Assembly: GCF_017352095.1 (NCBI RefSeq)
Contig: NZ_CP071463.1
Coordinates: 434,001 to 498,000, forward strand
Origin: Natrinema longum
GTDB taxonomy: Archaea > Halobacteriota > Halobacteria > Halobacteriales > Natrialbaceae
DNA: 64,000 nt
Direction of reading: 5' to 3'
Position 1 is the first letter of the stretch. Each line of letters opens with the position of its first letter. Both the position numbers and the translations under genes were made by a program. Below the pieces are notes generated by a model that made no database searches, was not told the DNA's origin, and was given only the letters and a program-made list of their open reading frames with translations. Positions 15,639 to 24,651 of the stretch are shown one piece after another.

Positions 15639-18600
15639 TCAGGAGCCAGTCGCGTCGACGGCCGGGAGCGTCAGCGAGAACGTCGCCCCCTTTCCGGGCG
15701 CGGAGTCGACTCGGATCTCGCCGCCGTGGCGCTCGACGATCCGCTGACAGAGCGCGAGCCCGATCCCCGTTCCGGGGTGTTCCTCGTGGCTATGAAGCCG
15801 CTGAAACACCTGAAAGATTCGCTCCTGATCCTCGGGATCGATACCGATCCCCTCGTCGTGAACGGAGATCTCCCATTCGTCGCGGGTCCGCTCGGCACTG
15901 ACGTGAATCCGCGGTGGTTCCTCGCCGCTGTATTCGATCGCGTTCGACAGCAAGTTCTGGAACACCTGCCGGAGCTGGCTCGAATCACCCACGACGCGGG
16001 GAAGCGAGTCCACCGTTATGTCGGCGTCCTGCTCGGTGATTCGAAACTGCAGGTCCTCGCGGATGTCGTCGAGGACCGCCTCGAGGTCGACCGGCTCGAG
16101 GGGTTCTCCCTGCGTTTCGACCCGGGAATACGCGAGCAGGCCGTCGATCATCTCGCGCATGCGCTCGGCTCCGTCGACGGCGTAGTCGATGAACTCCTGG
16201 CCGTCCTCGTCGAGGTCGGCAGCGTAGCGGTGCTCTATCAGCTGGAGATAGCTCGTGACCATCCGCAGGGGCTCTTGCAGGTCGTGGGAGGCGGCGTATG
16301 CAAACCGCTCGAGGCGCTCGTTCGATTCCTCGAGTTTGCGCTGGTACTCGGTCCGTTCGGTGATGTCCTGGACGACGAGCATTCCGGCGGTGACCTCGTC
16401 ACCGGTCCGGACCGGGAGGGTGTGGGCGCGGAGCTCCCGGTCGTTGTGGGACAGTTCGAAGGACTGTTCCTCCCCGTCGAGGGCGGCCAGAAACCGGGGT
16501 TCGATCGCTTCGACCAGGTCGTCGGGATAGCGCTCGTAGATCGTCTTGCCGATCGCCGTTTCCTCCTCGATACCCATCTCGCCGAACAGCTGGCCGCCGG
16601 CCGCCGTGTACCGCAACTCGTCGTCGAACAGCGCGACGACGCCGTTCGGGAAGTTCTCGGCGAGGGTACGGTAGCGCTGCTCGCTCGCCTCGAGTCTGCG
16701 CTGTCGTTCCCGCCGTTCCGTAATATCGCGGACGACCCCGATTCGCTCGCGTCCGGTCTCCGCGGTCGTCAGCGACGTGACCGTCGCCTCTATCGGGCAC
16801 AGATCGCCGGATTTCGTCTCGATTTCGGTCTCTATCGTCGGCTCGTCGCTCTCGTCGGCGACGATTCGCTTGGCCAGGTCCATGACCGCTTCGTCGGCGA
16901 CGAGCGAGGCGTGGCTCCCGACCAACTCGTCGCGATCGTAGCCGGTGAGATCGGTGTACGCCTCGTTGACCATCGTGAACCGGCCGTTCTCGTCGAGGAC
17001 GTAGATGCCGTCCTCGATCGTTTCGATGATCCGTTCGTACTGCTCGAGTTGGCGTTCCCGACGTTTCCGGTCCGTGATGTCCTGGAAGTACACGGAGAGT
17101 CCCGTCTCGGAGGGATAGGCCCTGATCTCCATCCAGATGTCGAGCGAGTCGGAGTAGCGCTGCCACGAGACGGGCTGTTGTGACTCCATTGCCTCCCGAT
17201 AGCGCTCGATGAGGTCGGATCTCGTTCCGGTCGGGAACGTCTCCCAGACGTTCTCGCCGACGAGTTCCGCCGGGTCACGTCCCAGCAGCTCCCCGGCCCG
17301 TTCGTTGACGTGCGTAAACCGCCACTCGTCGTCGAGGGCGTAGAACGCGTCCGAAACGCGGCCGAGGATCTCGCTCAGTTCGGTCTCGAGTTCGTGCTTG
17401 CGGCGCTCGAGGCGGCGCTCCTGTGTTTTGAGTGCCGTCACGTCCTCGCCCGCGGAGATGACCCGCTCGAGCGAGCCGTCGGGGCCGAAGATGGGAACGG
17501 CGGTGATGGAGAACCACTTCCGCTCTCCCGACGGATCCTCGATCACGACTTCCTCGTCGGAGATCGGTTCCCCGGTTTCCCGCACCCGTGCGGAGGGGCC
17601 GGATTCGGGCCCGATCGGCTCGCCGTCGGCGTCGACGACGGTCAGTTCGGCGAGTAGTTCGGTCTCGCCGAGGGGGTCCCGATCGCCGAGTCCGAGCGCC
17701 GTCTGCGCGTGCCGATTCGCCAGCACCACCTCTCCGTCGGCGTCTTCGACCGAGATCCCGACCGGCGCAGTCCGGAGGAGCGTTTCGGTCTGGGCCCGCT
17801 CGCGTTCGAGGGACCGCTCCTGACTGATTCGATCGAAGGTCACTTCCAGGCTCGAGGCGACGATCTTGGCCAGCGAGAGATCGCCGTTGTCGAACGCGTT
17901 GCGTTCTTCCGAGCCGATGATGACGACGCCGTGGTCCCCGATCGGAAGGCAGAGTTCGCTGCGGATCGGTGTGTCGGGATTGTAGACGTCCGCATCCGTC
18001 CTGACGTCGTCGTAGCTCGACGGTTCGCCGGTATCGAAGACGCGCCAGGCGATCCCCTCACCTTCCGCGAACGTCGGCACCTCGTCGAACAGCGCCACGG
18101 CCGGTTCGGACTGGGCAACCGGCTCGAGTGTCTCCGACTCCGGGTCGTAGAGGAAGACGCCGTTGATCTCGAGCCCGAGGATGTCGAGGAGATGGCAGGA
18201 GACCTGCTCCGCTGCGGCCTCGCGCGTGCTGGCGGCGAGCCACTCGCGAACCGACTCGTTCAGCCGACGGAGCTGGTATACGCGCCGGTGTTGCTCGGTC
18301 ACGTCGTAGTAGAGTTCGACCCGGCCCCCTTCGTATGGGCCGGATTCGATCGGTTTGCTCCGGTGTTCGACCCAGCGTTCCTCGCGATCGTCGCTGGGCG
18401 TGATACGGCACTCGAATCGTTCCGTGTCGCTGTTGTCGTCGTACGCCGTGGTGAGGATATCGATGAATCGATCGGGATCGTCAACCCGGTTACGGATCGT
18501 CTCGTTGACAACGGCCATCTTGTCTCGCCCGACCACGGCCGTCGAGTCGATCCCGAAGTACCGTTCGGTAGCCTCGTTGATCCACGCGATCTCGAACGCC

Positions 18601-19133
18601 TCGTCGAGGACGAACACGCCCACGTCGGCTTCCTCGAGCACAGCGGTGATCGACTCCAACGACGGGTCCGCCTCCGGTGTCGCTTCCACTGCCGGGTCGG
18701 CCCGGTCGGCCGTTTCGGTCGGATCGACTGCCGACTCCTGGGCACGCTCCGAGGGGTCGCGTTCGCGGACAGTTCCGATCGCACCCCGGCGGCCGTCGGG
18801 GCCCGGCACCGTCTCGAGGCGCAGTTCACAGGGTATTTGGGTGCCTCGAGCCGTCCGAATCGTCCCGTCGCTGGCGGTGCGACCGGTTTCGTCGCCGGCC
18901 TCGATGACTCGCTCGTCGACCAGCATCGAGACGTGCTCGCCGCGAAGCGCGTCGCGTGTGTAGCCGGTCAACTCGAGGAGGGTGTCATCGACCGCGACGA
19001 TCCGATCGTCCGCATCCAGCTGGAAGACGCCGTCCGGAACCGTCTCGACGAGCGTCCGGTACCACTGGAGTGGCGCTCGTTCGTCACCGTCGTTCCAGGG
19101 TACTCGATCGGTCGGTTCCACCCGTTCGGTCAT
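15639..19133 (-). CDS. Multi-PAS/GAF sensor histidine kinase (1164 aa)
   Basis: A large soluble sensor kinase. Reading from the N-terminus: PAS (about 25-140, VPDGVFQLDADDRIVAVDD), a linker, PAS (about 165-280, VGVFVLDEAFEIAWINEA), GAF (about 330-470), then four more PAS domains (about 480-950, for example FYALDDEWRFTHVNERAGEL and DGIYVLDENGRFTMVNEAYT), HisKA with phospho-acceptor His in YAASHDLQEPLRMV (about 970), and HATPase_c with N box QVFQNLLSNAIEYS and G boxes DEGIGIDPEDQERIF and GTGIGLALCQRIV. No transmembrane helix is visible, so it senses cytoplasmic signals such as redox state or small ligands. No response regulator is adjacent. ATG 19133 (MTERVEPTDRVPW) is the sensible start. Confidence 0.93.
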   Translation of the reverse strand: MTERVEPTDRVPWNDGDERAPLQWYRTLVETVPDGVFQLDADDRIVAVDDTLLELTGYTRDALRGEHVSMLVDERVIEAGDETGRTASDGTIRTARGTQIPCELRLETVPGPDGRRGAIGTVRERDPSERAQESAVDPTETADRADPAVEATPEADPSLESITAVLEEADVGVFVLDEAFEIAWINEATERYFGIDSTAVVGRDKMAVVNETIRNRVDDPDRFIDILTTAYDDNSDTERFECRITPSDDREERWVEHRSKPIESGPYEGGRVELYYDVTEQHRRVYQLRRLNESVREWLAASTREAAAEQVSCHLLDILGLEINGVFLYDPESETLEPVAQSEPAVALFDEVPTFAEGEGIAWRVFDTGEPSSYDDVRTDADVYNPDTPIRSELCLPIGDHGVVIIGSEERNAFDNGDLSLAKIVASSLEVTFDRISQERSLERERAQTETLLRTAPVGISVEDADGEVVLANRHAQTALGLGDRDPLGETELLAELTVVDADGEPIGPESGPSARVRETGEPISDEEVVIEDPSGERKWFSITAVPIFGPDGSLERVISAGEDVTALKTQERRLERRKHELETELSEILGRVSDAFYALDDEWRFTHVNERAGELLGRDPAELVGENVWETFPTGTRSDLIERYREAMESQQPVSWQRYSDSLDIWMEIRAYPSETGLSVYFQDITDRKRRERQLEQYERIIETIEDGIYVLDENGRFTMVNEAYTDLTGYDRDELVGSHASLVADEAVMDLAKRIVADESDEPTIETEIETKSGDLCPIEATVTSLTTAETGRERIGVVRDITERRERQRRLEASEQRYRTLAENFPNGVVALFDDELRYTAAGGQLFGEMGIEEETAIGKTIYERYPDDLVEAIEPRFLAALDGEEQSFELSHNDRELRAHTLPVRTGDEVTAGMLVVQDITERTEYQRKLEESNERLERFAYAASHDLQEPLRMVTSYLQLIEHRYAADLDEDGQEFIDYAVDGAERMREMIDGLLAYSRVETQGEPLEPVDLEAVLDDIREDLQFRITEQDADITVDSLPRVVGDSSQLRQVFQNLLSNAIEYSGEEPPRIHVSAERTRDEWEISVHDEGIGIDPEDQERIFQVFQRLHSHEEHPGTGIGLALCQRIVERHGGEIRVDSAPGKGATFSLTLPAVDATGS

Positions 19134-19251
19134 TAGACAAGGAAAGCCGTTCGAACGGATAAGTCCAGCGCCCATCGCCGTCTCGAGGGTGCGTCGGGAG
19201 GGCGGCCGGAGCACGGCTTCGAAAACGAGGATCGCCTTCGCTCGCGCCCGG

Positions 19252-19701
19252 TTAGTCGTCGCCGTCGACGAGAACGCGCTCTTCGGGCGTCGGCCGACCC
19301 GGATGGAGTCCGTAGCAGGCGACACAGTAGAGGACCGTCGTCGAGACCGCACAGAGGACCGTCGCCCCTGCCAGCGACTCGAGGACGAGACCGACGATCG
19401 GGCCCGCGAAGGCCTCGCCGACCGCCGCCGCCGCGTCGCTTTCGGGGGCCGTCGCCAGCGCGTAGGGAACGAACGTAGCGAACGCGAGCAGCCACCATCG
19501 TGTCGCGGTGTGGCGGAGCCGTGCTCGCCCGTACGCTCGCGTCGTGCTCGTGACCCCGGCGACGCCGAGCGCGATCAGAAAGAGGGCTGGAAGCGTTCGG
19601 ATCGACGTCTCAAAGCCGGTATTAACGGCGACGCCGGCGGCGACGGTCGCGAGGGAGCCGGCGAGGAGCGGAATCGAGGGACTGGGCCCTGTACGAGGCA
19701 T
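19252..19701 (-). CDS. Four-helix membrane protein, paralogue B
   Basis: A 149-aa protein with four hydrophobic segments (about residues 12-28, 38-52, 70-88 and 105-130) and a polar tail GRPTPEERVLVDGDD. It matches the protein at 15066-15515 in length, helix spacing and tail (P-x-x-E-x-VL), suggesting duplication around the kinase. ATG 19701 (MPRTGPSPSIPLLAG) is chosen; the longer frame to 19953 is antisense to the next gene. Confidence 0.75.
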   Translation of the reverse strand: MPRTGPSPSIPLLAGSLATVAAGVAVNTGFETSIRTLPALFLIALGVAGVTSTTRAYGRARLRHTATRWWLLAFATFVPYALATAPESDAAAAVGEAFAGPIVGLVLESLAGATVLCAVSTTVLYCVACYGLHPGRPTPEERVLVDGDD

Positions 19702-19841
19702 TCTGTACAGTGGTAGTAACGGATTGTACAAAACTCTCGCGAACCGTCGGCGCGGGAGGTCGTTCGCATCGACGGCGGCTCGAGAACGCCGCCACAACAA
19801 AGGACGTATTACCGGTGCCCGCAAGTCGGAGGTGAGAACGA

Positions 19842-20375
19842 ATGCCGGAACACGATCGAACCGACTCCGTGACGACCCTCCGACGACGCGCCGCGGCCGC
19901 GGCCGATCGAGCAACCACTGCCATCTCGCGAGTCCCCGGCATCGGAGCCACACGGTCCCTGTACCGGGTCTGGCAGCGACACGTGCGGGAGCGCCCGGAT
20001 CAGTATCAGGCGTCGATCACCTTTCCGACGGCACCGACACGGCCGACGGTCGCCGAGATCCACGACTGGATCGAGGACCTCGAGTACGCGTTCGAGGGAC
20101 GCCTCGACGTCTATGCACGTCGCGGGAGCGTCGCGGTCGAGACGGATCGCGTTTCCGCCGAGCTGTTCGACGAGGACGAGTTCGTCGAGATCTGTGAACG
20201 AATCGAGGACGGCTACGACGGCTCACACTCGATCGCACACCTGAAAAAGTGGCGACGGAACGACGGGCGGCTCGTGCGAGCCCACGTGATCGTCCCGGTC
20301 AAACCGCTGTTTCCGCGCGACGAGACCGACGAGCCGGACGCGGACCGAGCCGCGGCCGGAATCGAAGTCAACTGA
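19842..20375 (+). CDS. Conserved haloarchaeal hypothetical protein (177 aa)
   Basis: A 177-aa acidic protein, no membrane segment. The N-terminal 50 residues are basic and helical (TTLRRRAAAAADRATTAISR); the middle has VAEIHDWIEDLEYAFEGRLD and the C-terminal third contains HVIVPVKPLFPRDETDEPDA. No catalytic motif is recognised. It starts at ATG 19842 and converges with the channel gene over a strong hairpin. Confidence 0.7.
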   Translation: MPEHDRTDSVTTLRRRAAAAADRATTAISRVPGIGATRSLYRVWQRHVRERPDQYQASITFPTAPTRPTVAEIHDWIEDLEYAFEGRLDVYARRGSVAVETDRVSAELFDEDEFVEICERIEDGYDGSHSIAHLKKWRRNDGRLVRAHVIVPVKPLFPRDETDEPDADRAAAGIEVN

Positions 20376-20445
20376 TCGCCACGTCGCGTCGGTCTTGCCC
20401 TCGACCGGTCGTCACTCTGCTCGGACGGCCTCCCGTCCGTCAGTG

Positions 20446-20479
20446 CCGGTGGGACCGCGCTGTCCTGCGGTCCCACCGG
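20446..20479. terminator. 13-bp perfect hairpin between convergent genes
   Basis: CCGGTGGGACCGC (20446-20458) pairs perfectly with GCGGTCCCACCGG (20467-20479) around an 8-nt loop, midway between two convergent stop codons. A bidirectional terminator is the likely role. Confidence 0.6.
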
Positions 20480-20501
20480 GAGATCGGGACAGCAAACCGT
20501 C

Positions 20502-21293
20502 TCAGTCGTCGTCGGTCGGACCGGACCCCGAGCCGCGTTCCCGGTCGGAACGCTGCCGTTGACCGCCGCTCGAGCGGCCGCTGGAGCTCTCCTCGTCCGG
20601 CTTGACGCTACTCGTTCGCCCCATCCAGGTATCGATGTTGTTGGCGACGTAGTCCTTGCCGCCCCAGCCGAACGCGATGCCCGCACCGATCGCGAGGGCC
20701 GCGCCGATCCCCCACGCGAGCGCTCGCGCGAAGACGTAGAGGATACCCACGTCGATCCCCATCGTGTCGAGACCGATGACGACCGCCGTGAAGTAGAGGA
20801 ACATCCGCGTTCCGGTCGCGAACCAGCTGGCGTATGCCGTCTGGGTCGCGGCCCGGGTCCGTTCGATGGCATCACCGATGAAGTCGGCGACGACGAAGCC
20901 GAGGGTGATGACGAGCAGCCCCGCGATGAACGCCGGTAGGTACGAGACCGCCGTCGAGATCCACTCCGATAGCGTCGGTATCGCGAGCGCGTTCGCAGCT
21001 GCGAGGAACGCGAGCGCGTAGACGAACCACTTCGCGAGTTTGCCGAACGCGCTCGAGACCGCCTGTTCCGTTCCGCCGAGGATGCGTCCGAGCGGCGTCT
21101 CGAGGACCATGCGGTCGAGTTCGATGCCGTCGGCGATTCGTCCCACGACGCGGGCAGCCAGCCGGCCGATGACCCAGCCGATGAAGAGGATCACCACTGC
21201 GCCGATTATCCGCGGGAGGAACGTGAGTAGCTCCGCGATCGGGTCCTGTAGCCAGTCGGGAACCTGTGCTTGTGCGGGGTACGGTGGTACCAT
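20502..21293 (-). CDS. Mechanosensitive-channel-like membrane protein (TM-helix repeat)
   Basis: A 263-aa membrane protein of the conserved TM-helix (CmpX/MscS-like N-terminal) type. It begins with an amphipathic segment PDWLQDPIAELLTFLPRIIG, then TM helices at about 25-47 (GAVVILFIGWVIGRLAARVV), 80-100, 115-140 and 160-205. The repeated pattern AARVVGRIADGIELDRM and VADFIGDAIERTRAATQTAY marks the two-fold repeat. The C-terminus is a Ser/Arg-rich cytoplasmic tail. There is no MscS beta domain, so it may modulate or form a small channel; activity is inferred. Confidence 0.8.
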   Translation of the reverse strand: MVPPYPAQAQVPDWLQDPIAELLTFLPRIIGAVVILFIGWVIGRLAARVVGRIADGIELDRMVLETPLGRILGGTEQAVSSAFGKLAKWFVYALAFLAAANALAIPTLSEWISTAVSYLPAFIAGLLVITLGFVVADFIGDAIERTRAATQTAYASWFATGTRMFLYFTAVVIGLDTMGIDVGILYVFARALAWGIGAALAIGAGIAFGWGGKDYVANNIDTWMGRTSSVKPDEESSSGRSSGGQRQRSDRERGSGSGPTDDD

Positions 21294-22022
21294 GTACGAC
21301 TTCGGTTGTCGGCCGCCGTCCTTTGTAATTGAGTGCCTATCAATCGATCATGAAACCAACCAATCGAGACCGATGACGGTCCCGGAATTGAAGTGTCCGT
21401 TACCGCGAATTGTGCGAAGACCGTACCGTGAGCGATCGATACGGATTCTCGACGCGACGACGAACCCGTTCCGGATCGATCGCGGGACGACCCTCGAGCG
21501 GGCGTGCGATAAACGCGTTTTGTGACCCACCACGGTGTCACGACGGAAACGGCGCTACCGCACGCGCGGTTCGGAACCGTCACCGGTCGACCGAACGTGT
21601 CCAGTTTCACTCATTGGTGCCGGCGGTGCCGGATCGAATCCCAGTCGAGATTGCGGTCCCGATTTCGATCGATTCCGGTTCGAAACGGCGGCGACCGTCG
21701 GCTGAGCGGCCGTCCTCCGAGTCGGCTGCCATTCGATGAACGCGGGTATCGATCGTCCGTTCGAGTGCCGATTATCGGACGCGCATCGATTTATTGGTAC
21801 GAGAGGTTCCGCTCTTCGAAAAATCGCGGCGAGTAGTCGAGCGCGTTTCGTCGGATGCGTCGCATTCGGTAATGCGGTATTACCACCGACCGTCCGTCAG
21901 CGACTCCGTTCGCCGCCGGTTCGGGGATTTCGGTCGCTGCTCGAGTGGTCCGTCGTGTCCGCCGATCCGGCGGTTCGTCCGTGGTCACTACGCTATTGGT
22001 GTTGCGCATACGAGGGACTGAC
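21294..22022. other. Intergenic region of 729 bases without a recognisable gene
   Basis: This is the longest gene-free stretch. Several frames are open but show mixed, non-haloarchaeal composition (Arg/Ser/Pro rich shadows). It holds AT-richer patches at about 21320-21360 and 21790-21830 that may be promoters. I see no tRNA, repeat or dyad of note. A decayed gene is possible. Confidence 0.4.
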
Positions 22023-22793
22023 ATGTATCTCGGTGACGAAGCATGGCCGGACCTCGAGACGTACTTCGATTCGGAATCGCTCGCGCTCGTGCCGCTCGGA
22101 TCGACGGAACAACACGGTCCCCATCTGCCCGAGGCGACCGATCACCTGATCGCGGAGGCGTTCGCGCGCGAGGTCGCCGATCGAACGGGCTATCTCTGCA
22201 CGCCGACGGTGAACATCGGCGTCAGTGGACACCACCGGCAGTTCCACGGGACGATGTGGGTCGAACCGCCGGCGTTCCGATCGTACATGGAGTCGCTGAC
22301 CCGAAACCTCACCGCTCACGGAATCGATCGGGTCATCTACGTGAACGCTCACGGCGGTAACGTCCCACATCTGCGGGAGGTCGGGGCACGGCTCCGGCAA
22401 GACGAGGTCGCATACGCGATCGAGTGGATGTGGGACGAGTCGATTCCGGACCTCGTCGACGAACTATTCGAGCAAAACGGGCCCCACGGCGGCCCGAAAG
22501 AGACCTCGATGATCCAGTTCCTCGAGCCGACGCTGGTCCACGACGACCGCCTGCAGGACGCCAGAGACGAGGGTGTTCCGAGCGTCGACGACGCCGAGAC
22601 GGTCAAACACGGCTCGCGGACGTTCTACGATGCGGCGGACAACACCGACAACGGCGTTCTGGGCGACCAGACCGACGCGTCCGCCCAGAAGGGCAGGGAC
22701 CTCTTCGAAGCCGCGAGCGACCAGCTCGTCGCGCTCTGTGAGTGGCTCGACGCCCAGCCGTTCGAGGACCTGCTCCCGAGAGACCACGTGTGA
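22023..22793 (+). CDS. Creatininase family protein
   Basis: A 256-aa metal-dependent amidohydrolase of the creatininase family. The metal site is plain: LGSTEQHGPHLPEATD near residue 25 (Glu, His and Asp ligands), GHHRQFHGTMWVEP, and VIYVNAHGGNVPHLREV near residue 105. A late Glu (GPKETSMIQFLEP) completes the set. Archaeal members include the formamide hydrolase ArfB, which acts right after GTP cyclohydrolase III, but haloarchaea encode several paralogues, so the substrate is open. ATG 22023 (MYLGDEAWPDLE) is the normal start. Confidence 0.85.
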   Translation: MYLGDEAWPDLETYFDSESLALVPLGSTEQHGPHLPEATDHLIAEAFAREVADRTGYLCTPTVNIGVSGHHRQFHGTMWVEPPAFRSYMESLTRNLTAHGIDRVIYVNAHGGNVPHLREVGARLRQDEVAYAIEWMWDESIPDLVDELFEQNGPHGGPKETSMIQFLEPTLVHDDRLQDARDEGVPSVDDAETVKHGSRTFYDAADNTDNGVLGDQTDASAQKGRDLFEAASDQLVALCEWLDAQPFEDLLPRDHV

Positions 22794-22822
22794 GACGGAC
22801 GACTGTCAGTCAGTACCGACCC

Positions 22823-22850
22823 AGGCGCGCCCCACTGTGGGCGTGCGCCG
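22823..22850 (+). terminator. Hairpin after creatininase gene
   Basis: GGCGCGCCCCAC and GTGGGCGTGCGCC form an imperfect stem about 30 nt after the stop codon. No T-run follows. Probable transcript end or stabiliser. Confidence 0.35.
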
Positions 22851-23011
22851 GGACCCAGTGACAGCAGCCCGTCCGAGCCGCTGCCCTGCTGCTCAGTTCG
22901 AGTCGCTGCCGACTCGAGATGCCCGCCGCCGATCCCCTCGAGAGCGTCGCTCGACGATGTCCGCAGCGGCGGGTGGTCTCGTCACCGATCATATCGAGTG
23001 TCGAACGACAT

Positions 23012-23046
23012 AATAATCCTTAATAGCGAACTGCCCCTGGGTTATT
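23012..23046 (+). promoter_or_regulatory. Dyad ahead of nikR (possible autoregulatory operator)
   Basis: AATAATCC (23012-23019) and GGGTTATT (23039-23046) are inverted repeats (7 of 8) separated by 19 nt, ending two bases before the nikR start codon. The long spacer resembles the two-half-site layout used by NikR tetramers. TTAATA inside could serve as TATA. Autoregulation is inference. Confidence 0.45.
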
Positions 23047-23048
23047 AC

Positions 23049-23474
23049 ATGGCAGTCGTCAGCGTCTCGATGCCGGACGAACTCCTGGATCGACTCGACC
23101 AATTCGCCGAGGAACACGGCTACACCGGGCGGAGCGAAGTCGTCAGGGAGGCCTCGCGGAACCTGCTCGGGGAGTTCGAGGACACCCGACTCGAGGACCG
23201 GGACCTGATGGGGATCGTCACGGTGTTGTTCGATTACGAGACCACGAGCGTCGAAGAACGGATGATGCACCTGCGTCACGAACACGAGTCCCTCGTCGCC
23301 TCGAACTTCCACAGCCACGTCGGCGATCACTACTGCATGGAACTGTTCGTCCTCGAGGGCGAACTCGAGGATATCTCGGCGTTCGTCGGGAAGATCCGGG
23401 CGACCAGGGACGCACTGACCGTCGACTACTCCGTGATCCCGGTCGATAGCTTCGATCCGCTCGCGCAGGGCTAG
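23049..23474 (+). CDS. nikR: Nickel-responsive transcriptional regulator NikR
   Basis: A 141-aa NikR. The N-terminal ribbon-helix-helix DNA-binding domain is [20 protein letters not shown] with [12 protein letters not shown]; the C-terminal ACT-like domain carries the nickel site. His in [10 protein letters not shown], the pair in [11 protein letters not shown] and its Cys have the H-x10-H-x-H-x5-C spacing known for E. coli NikR (H76, H87, H89, C95). With nickel bound it represses nickel-uptake genes; none is nearby, so its targets lie elsewhere. The start is ATG 23049; an upstream frame to 22998 would run over the dyad. Confidence 0.93.
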   Translation: MAVVSVSMPDELLDRLDQFAEEHGYTGRSEVVREASRNLLGEFEDTRLEDRDLMGIVTVLFDYETTSVEERMMHLRHEHESLVASNFHSHVGDHYCMELFVLEGELEDISAFVGKIRATRDALTVDYSVIPVDSFDPLAQG

Positions 23475-23597
23475 TCCCGGTTTTCCGGACGCACTCGGGG
23501 CAGTCCTGCCGTCTCGTGGTAGCTATCGCGGCCGGCCGCATTGAACGAATCGAAACGGAACGCGTAGTTTTACTGTTGTCCCGGCGAATGGAGACGT

Positions 23598-23975
23598 ATG
23601 TCCTACCGGAAGGTAAACTACGAAGACGTCGAGGAGGTCTCGAGCGCAATGCACTTCCTCAGTGACCCACTCGAGACCGAACAGGTGGGCGTGACGGTCG
23701 CACGCTGTGACCCCGGCTGGAACAGCAAACCACACGACCACACCGACAACGATCACGAGGAGATCTACGTCCTCATCGAGGGAGCAGCGACGGTCGTCGT
23801 CGACGACGAACCGGTCGAGATGGAGGCGGGCGATGCGCTGTGGATTCCGCCGTCGTCGACGCGCCAGATCCGCAACGACGACCAGGAGAGCGCGTTCGTC
23901 CTCGTGAGCGCGCCGAGCATCGCCGACGACGACGGCGACGACGGGGAGTGGTCGCTCTCGGGCTTTGCCGGCTAA
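23598..23975 (+). CDS. Cupin domain protein
   Basis: A 125-aa single-domain cupin. Motif 1 is KPHDHTDNDHEEIYVLIEG (about residues 44-62), giving the His/His/Glu metal ligands; motif 2 is GDALWIPPSSTRQIRN with a Thr-Arg where the last His usually sits, so metal binding may be altered. An acidic tail follows (DDDGDDGEW). Substrate unknown. Confidence 0.85.
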   Translation: MSYRKVNYEDVEEVSSAMHFLSDPLETEQVGVTVARCDPGWNSKPHDHTDNDHEEIYVLIEGAATVVVDDEPVEMEAGDALWIPPSSTRQIRNDDQESAFVLVSAPSIADDDGDDGEWSLSGFAG

Positions 23976-24141
23976 CCGAGCGTCCGGACGGTTCCTCGAG
24001 GGCCCGCGCCGACCGAAGGCCGTCCGGCAAATCGGCGGGACGGTTTTGGTCGTCGGCGTGGTCGCCGGCAGCAGGTGAGAGTCCATCTACTCGAAACACC
24101 ACGCAGCCATCTCGGTCGTCGTCACAGCGGTTCTGACCGCG

Positions 24142-24555
24142 TTGGTCCCGCCGATCGCTCCGTTGGGCTATTCGGTCCCGGCTGGGATCGTCGTCGCCTA
24201 CGGCACCGCGGTCGGCGTCCTCGTCGATCTCGATCACTTCCTCATCGCCCGGTTCAAAACCGGGAACTGGAGCGCCGTTCGATTCTGTCTGTCTCACCCA
24301 CGAACGGCGATCGTCGACCAGTCCGAGATCTTCGACCCCGGCGACGTCGGCGTCCTCTCTCGACTCCTGAGTCACGTGGTGGTCGGTGGCCTCGTGGTAC
24401 CGGCACTCGCTCTCGTCAGCGCACCCCTCGCGATCGTGACCGGCGCGGTGCTCTATGCCCACTTGCTTGCCGATCTGGTCTGGGACATTGCCCTGCTCGA
24501 GGACCACGCGAACGAAGCCGCCTCGATGGACGATCTCGTTCGAACACTTCGATAA
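24142..24555 (+). CDS. Multi-pass membrane protein; N-terminus uncertain or frame-broken
   Basis: From TTG 24142 the frame gives 137 residues with helices at about 8-30, 75-95 and 97-115, and the motif GVLVDLDHFLIARFKTGNW, reminiscent of metal-dependent membrane hydrolases (LexA-binding/YdjM-like) with D-x-D-H. The frame stays open upstream to 24079 and encodes SIYSKHHAAISVVVTAVLTA, which looks like the true first helix, but no ATG or GTG is in frame and a TGA stands at 24076. A GTG at 24075 is one base out of phase. Confidence 0.65.
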   Translation: MVPPIAPLGYSVPAGIVVAYGTAVGVLVDLDHFLIARFKTGNWSAVRFCLSHPRTAIVDQSEIFDPGDVGVLSRLLSHVVVGGLVVPALALVSAPLAIVTGAVLYAHLLADLVWDIALLEDHANEAASMDDLVRTLR

Positions 24556-24651
24556 CGGTGGGGGGCTACGGGCGGGAGTCGAGCAGATACCGGACCGGGA
24601 GTTGCAATATTCGCCCCCGGCTATTTGGACGGTCGAACCATCACGCATGAT

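Noticed and set aside
21410-22010. Several overlapping frames between the channel gene and the creatininase gene
   Set aside because: All are Arg/Ser/Pro rich shadows on both strands without motifs; none stands out by codon bias.
22998-23048. A 17-codon longer N-terminus for NikR
   Set aside because: It would overlay the promoter and dyad and adds residues before the ribbon-helix-helix that the family lacks.
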